DNA of 25,882 nt from CAIUPE01 sp046091665. Its GTDB lineage: Bacteria > Pseudomonadota > Alphaproteobacteria > Rhizobiales > Beijerinckiaceae. Below, one piece after another: positions 22,664-25,882 of this stretch. Under the pieces are notes generated by a model. That model made no database searches. It was not told the DNA's origin and saw only the letters and a program-made list of their open reading frames with translations. The stretch is taken from assembly GCA_046091665.1 (NCBI GenBank), contig JBJTCD010000078.1:1-25882 (forward strand), given 5' to 3'. The translations under genes were made by a program, and so were the position numbers. Each line of letters starts with the position of its first letter. Within the stretch, counting starts at the first letter, position 1.

Positions 22664-23467
22664 TCAGCTCTGCGGCGTTACTTTTCTCAAACGCAAGGCT
22701 GCGTAACCTGCTGCGGCCAGAGCCACGAGAACAAGTTGGGGCAGCAACGCTTCGATCGTCTTTTGGAAGCCGATGGTTGAAAGAAGCGCCGGCATATCAA
22801 TTGGGCTTTCAGGCAGGATATGCGCTTCTTGCAATTCGTGGACACCAGCGCCGAGGAAGCGGAACGCCATCACGAATAAGAAAGCCGATGTGACGATGAA
22901 CAAAGGTCGAAGCGGCAGGCGCACCGTCAAAAGTCGCATCGCGACGAAGAGGAACGCGAGAATGATCGCCGCAATGACAAAACCAGCGATGATTGGGGAT
23001 GTCCAGCCACCTTCGGAATTCGACAAAGCGTGATAGAAGATGACAGTCTCCGCGCCTTCGCGAATAACAGCGAGGAAGGACAGCACGCCGATTGCGAGGC
23101 CGCTTTGCTGAGACTTCATCGCTTGATCGGCTTGCGCGTGGATATAGCTTTGCCAGGCGCGTGGATCTTGCTTCACAAAGAGCCAACCCGAGACATAAAT
23201 CATCAAGGCGGAGGCCAAGAGAAGCATCACGCCTTCAAGCAATTTGCTTTGTTCTGCGCCCAGAAATGTTTCGATGATCATGGCAAGACCAAAGCTTGCC
23301 ACAACGCCAATAACGGCTCCGGAGTAAAGGGCAGGGAGATGGTGGCGTGCGCCGGTCTTAATGATATAGGCGATCAGCGCGCTCAAAATCAGAATGACTT
23401 CCAGACCTTCACGCAAAAGAATGGAAGCGGATTGGACGAGCATCGTCCAGCTCACAGAATCATACAT
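22664..23467 (-). CDS. FTR1-family iron permease
   Basis: A 267-residue inner-membrane protein with about seven hydrophobic segments and two REXXE iron-passage motifs: REGLE (19-23) in the first helix and REGAE (136-140) in the fourth. The family carries iron across the inner membrane and in bacteria often works with EfeO/EfeB-type or cupredoxin partners; none is encoded here. The frame opens 26 residues earlier, but the ATG at 23467 has AGAGGA eight bases upstream and places the first REXXE motif at the normal position. The upstream gap (23468-23649) contains an inverted repeat GTAG-AAAA-CTAC (23589-23600) beside a TACAAT box, a possible iron-regulated promoter. It is followed by a strong terminator. 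Confidence 0.9.
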   Translation of the reverse strand: MYDSVSWTMLVQSASILLREGLEVILILSALIAYIIKTGARHHLPALYSGAVIGVVASFGLAMIIETFLGAEQSKLLEGVMLLLASALMIYVSGWLFVKQDPRAWQSYIHAQADQAMKSQQSGLAIGVLSFLAVIREGAETVIFYHALSNSEGGWTSPIIAGFVIAAIILAFLFVAMRLLTVRLPLRPLFIVTSAFLFVMAFRFLGAGVHELQEAHILPESPIDMPALLSTIGFQKTIEALLPQLVLVALAAAGYAALRLRKVTPQS

Positions 23468-23649
23468 GGTCATTATCCTCTGCATCACGACGGTCAAGGC
23501 GTCGATACTGACGTTGCACCTAGCATCGCGTTTTCGAGGCTTCAAACAATTTTGGCGCGAAAAGCCGCTAGTTTGAAAATATTGTAAAGTAGAAAACTAC
23601 AGCGTGGCCATGTGATTTTGTTCTCTTTGACCGCTACCAAGAGCGCCCA

Positions 23650-24309
23650 TCACCAGGATAAACACGCCGTCTCGCTTGTGATTCCGGCGGATTTTTCAGC
23701 GACCCGCGCAGCACTACCACCAATACGAGTTGGATTGCGGCGGATCGGATTGGGCAGACTCGCGGCCAAGCGCGCGGCTTCGTCATTTGTGAGCTCGGAG
23801 GCCGGCTTTTTGAAATAGAATTGAGCGGCGGCTTCTGCGCCAAAAATGCCGCGACCCCATTCGGCAACATTGAGATAGATCTCCATCATCCGCTTTTTCC
23901 CCCATAGAAGATCAATGAGAAGGGCGAGCGGTAATTCAAGCGCTTTGCGGATGTAAGACCGTCCGGGCCAGAGATAGAGATTTTTTGCGACCTGCATCGA
24001 GATGGTGGAGGCGCCGCGCGATGGTCCACCATGATCAGACAACACCGATTGAAGTTCGATGAAATCGACTCCCCAATGCGTGCAAAAACGTTGGTCTTCA
24101 GAGGCTATCACCGCTTTGGATAAAGCCGGTGAGATGGACTCGATTGAGACCCAACGCCATGAAGGGAGGTTACCCGTAAACAAGTGACCAATGATCAAAG
24201 TTGAAGGTATAGGCAAGACGCGCCCCCAGATCAAACTGATCACAAAAAGGACCAGTATCGCTTGCAAGGCGATTTTCAAAAACGTCACGAGGCGTCGGAA
24301 TTGGAGCAT
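23650..24309 (-). CDS. mtgA: Monofunctional peptidoglycan glycosyltransferase MtgA
   Basis: A 219-residue GT51 enzyme that polymerises lipid II into glycan strands. It has one N-terminal membrane anchor (about residues 10-28) and the family motifs in order: IASEDQRFCTHWGVD (68-82, with catalytic Glu71), RGASTISMQVAKNLYL (98-113) and WGKKRMMEIYLNVAEWG (136-152). There is no transpeptidase domain, so it is the monofunctional type. The length is normal. It is leftward, 61 bases after the 5-formyl-THF cyclo-ligase gene. Confidence 0.95.
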   Translation of the reverse strand: MLQFRRLVTFLKIALQAILVLFVISLIWGRVLPIPSTLIIGHLFTGNLPSWRWVSIESISPALSKAVIASEDQRFCTHWGVDFIELQSVLSDHGGPSRGASTISMQVAKNLYLWPGRSYIRKALELPLALLIDLLWGKKRMMEIYLNVAEWGRGIFGAEAAAQFYFKKPASELTNDEAARLAASLPNPIRRNPTRIGGSAARVAEKSAGITSETACLSW

Positions 24310-24370
24310 CAGGATTGAAACTTATAGAAGCCGGATGAGAGAGCACTCTTGAAGACAAGCACTCTTATGG

Positions 24371-25063
24371 TCATCTTCCGTGTGTTTCAATCCCGTGTTC
24401 CGTAATGATCATATCCAGAGGCTGATCATAGGGCTGCGGAAAAATCGTATCGAGTTTTGCTTGGCTTAAGCCCACGCCGATCACAAAGCGATCTCCAGTA
24501 AACGCCGCCAATGTACGGTCAAAATACCCGCCGCCATAACCAAGGCGAAAATTTTGATTGTCCCACCCGACAAGCGGCGCGAGAAGTATATCCGGAGTCA
24601 CTTTCACGCGTTTCGCCGGCACCGGGATGTTCCAAAAGCCGCGCTCCATTTTATCACCCGGCTTCCACGCATAAAATGCAAGCGGCGCATTTTTTGTCTC
24701 AACAACTGGGAGCGCGAGCTTCATGCCGAGCGTGAGACAGGTCGAAAGCGTCTCTCGTAAATCAAGCTCCGATTTGATCGGCCAATAGAGGGAGAGGATT
24801 TTGCCCTCGAGATTTTGATATTTGTTCTTAATCGTTTCGATGACGTGATTGGAAATGGTTCGCCCCATGGCGTCACGCTGAGAGACGGACAAAGCGGCGC
24901 GCGCGCCGAGGAGCTCTTTGCGTTTCGATTGACGCCAACGTGACAGATCAAGCGCCTGTTGCGGGTCGATGATGTCCATGCCGTTTCCCGTATCAGCAAG
25001 CTCATGCGCGAAACAGGGCGGTGAAGCGCAGACGCTTTGCACAGGCTCTTTGGACACGGTCAT
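24371..25063 (-). CDS. fau: 5-formyltetrahydrofolate cyclo-ligase
   Basis: Converts 5-formyl-THF to 5,10-methenyl-THF using ATP. The 5-FTHF cyclo-ligase fold is clear from YWPIKSELDLR, ILLAPLVGWD and the nucleotide/substrate motif RLGYGGGYFDRTL (173-185). The first 45 residues include CASPPCFAHEL, a short motif I know only from the N-termini of alphaproteobacterial proteins and which is not part of the enzyme core. I place the start at the ATG at 25063 because AAGGGG precedes it; an ATG at 25096 is in frame but has no ribosome site. The gene usually sits behind the 6S RNA gene in proteobacteria, and the 219-base gap upstream could hold it. Confidence 0.92.
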   Translation of the reverse strand: MTVSKEPVQSVCASPPCFAHELADTGNGMDIIDPQQALDLSRWRQSKRKELLGARAALSVSQRDAMGRTISNHVIETIKNKYQNLEGKILSLYWPIKSELDLRETLSTCLTLGMKLALPVVETKNAPLAFYAWKPGDKMERGFWNIPVPAKRVKVTPDILLAPLVGWDNQNFRLGYGGGYFDRTLAAFTGDRFVIGVGLSQAKLDTIFPQPYDQPLDMIITEHGIETHGR

Positions 25064-25282
25064 GCCGGACCCCTTAAGAATAACATGTTCAATCATATCA
25101 TGAGGGGCGAAATGGGGTATACGCGCGAAGCAGAGCCGCGGCGTCGCCTGCGCACGGCTTGTTGAGGTCGAAGCCGCGCCTTGGAGGGCAGAGGGTTCGC
25201 TTAAGATCGCGTGATCCTATGCAAATCCTTAATCATTTTCTCGCATGAGGAGGAGGGATTCTTATTGTGGTGGTGACGTTTT

Positions 25283-25810
25283 GTGGCCAGCGTTTCGGCT
25301 TTCATAATTGCGCTTTATCTTGCTGTTCTTGTGGTGGCGCTGATCAGCCGTGGCCGGGACTTTACGCACCCTTGGCTTTTTCTCTTGAGGGGATTTTTCC
25401 CGAGCTGGCGTTTCTTTGACGCCCCCGGACCACAGCCGCGTCTTTTTGTTCGGATGCTTTCTGAGGATGAGCGCTGGTCAGCCTGGACTATGTGTATTCC
25501 GCGCGCTCCCTTTCGGTTAAGAGATCTTTTTTTCAATGCTGAAAACAATCTGCGCCTCGCGGAACAAACGCTGATCGATCACTTTAGTCTTGAACTCCAG
25601 TCTTTGTCTGAAGGCGAACATGTTGAAAAGCTTGTATCATATGCGCTTACGCAAAGGCTGGCGCATCGTGTTGCGCGAACGCTCGCATCCGATCAGAAGA
25701 TAAAAGCCTATCAATTCGAACTTCGTCTTTTGCCTGGTCTTGGCGACGAACCGACCGAGCATCAGCTTCTCGTCTCACCGTTCATCAAAGAGGCGAGCGA
25801 TGTCTCTTGA
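25283..25810 (+). CDS. Hypothetical membrane-anchored protein
   Basis: A 175-residue frame with one N-terminal membrane segment (VSAFIIALYLAVLVVALI, about residues 4-21) and then a charged soluble region (FFPSWRFFDAPGPQPRLFVRML through the end) likely to be cytoplasmic. The start is a GTG; the only nearby purine-rich stretch is GAGGAGGAGGG at 25247-25257, too far for normal use, so the start is uncertain. The stop overlaps the start of the next gene by 11 bases, suggesting co-translation. I do not recognise the family. Confidence 0.6.
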   Translation: MASVSAFIIALYLAVLVVALISRGRDFTHPWLFLLRGFFPSWRFFDAPGPQPRLFVRMLSEDERWSAWTMCIPRAPFRLRDLFFNAENNLRLAEQTLIDHFSLELQSLSEGEHVEKLVSYALTQRLAHRVARTLASDQKIKAYQFELRLLPGLGDEPTEHQLLVSPFIKEASDVS

Positions 25811-25882
25811 GCTTTCGATCGCGGCCTTTGCGCGCCTCCTCGCTTTGAGTCTTGTTATACAAACTGTTGAAGCGATCAGTCT
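25800..25882 (+). CDS. Start of a membrane protein, cut by the window end
   Basis: An ATG at 25800, inside the end of the preceding gene, opens a frame reading MSLELSIAAFARLLALSLVI and stays open to the edge. The first 20 residues are hydrophobic and look like a first membrane helix. GAGG lies 6-9 bases upstream. Too short to identify. Confidence 0.5.
   Translation, partial: MSLELSIAAFARLLALSLVIQTVEAIS

Noticed and set aside
24371..25063. 5-formyl-THF cyclo-ligase as part of a C1 system with the putative demethylase
   Set aside because: It is a housekeeping gene separated by several unrelated genes from the inositol block and on a different transcript.

Overview
The window looks chromosomal and alphaproteobacterial, most likely Hyphomicrobiales (rhizobia and relatives), though I cannot name the genus. 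The signs are a ferredoxin/Rieske/ferredoxin-reductase set like the rhizobial mocDEF genes, a LacI regulator with the rhizobial-style GVGTATVERVLN helix, a short single-domain CUT2 sugar ABC ATPase, and housekeeping genes of alphaproteobacterial type. Base composition is near half G+C by eye. Genes are dense and many junctions are 4-base ATGA overlaps. I see no transposase, integrase, phage gene or CRISPR array.

Layout. 36-110 is tRNA-Val(CAC). 396-824 is a two-CBS-domain protein. 858-8751 is a myo-inositol catabolic cluster: iolE and a Gfo/Idh dehydrogenase leftward, divergent from a rightward operon iolD-iolC-iolB-iolJ plus a phytanoyl-CoA-dioxygenase-like oxygenase. 8792-11632 is a leftward sugar/polyol ABC importer (binding protein, permease, ATPase) with a strong intergenic hairpin. 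11633-12089 is a divergent control region rich in inverted repeats. 12090-18502 is a rightward operon: SDR dehydrogenase, LacI regulator (apparently with an AUU start), membrane di-iron hydroxylase of the sterol-desaturase family, a divergent PanB-like protein, a Rieske ferredoxin, the true inositol 2-dehydrogenase IolG, and a FAD ferredoxin reductase. 18518-19675 is a third Gfo/Idh dehydrogenase, leftward. From 19767 rightward come unrelated housekeeping genes, almost all leftward: a small secreted protein, a beta-CASP metallo-hydrolase, a LOG-family protein, an FTR1 iron permease with terminator, mtgA, and 5-formyl-THF cyclo-ligase. A short hypothetical protein and a gene cut by the window edge follow on the plus strand.

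How the genes may work together. The importer brings in an inositol-type polyol. IolG oxidises it to inosose, and IolE, IolD, IolB, IolC and IolJ carry it to DHAP and malonate semialdehyde; iolA is not in the window. Membrane hydroxylase + Rieske ferredoxin + ferredoxin reductase has the same logic as MocDEF, which removes the O-methyl group of the rhizopine 3-O-methyl-scyllo-inosamine. I therefore infer that the 8.8-19.7 kb block is an add-on for methylated or otherwise substituted inositols, feeding the iol pathway beside it. The PanB-like protein, which has lost the usual metal-binding motifs, and the extra oxygenase and dehydrogenases are the least explained parts and the best candidates for new chemistry.
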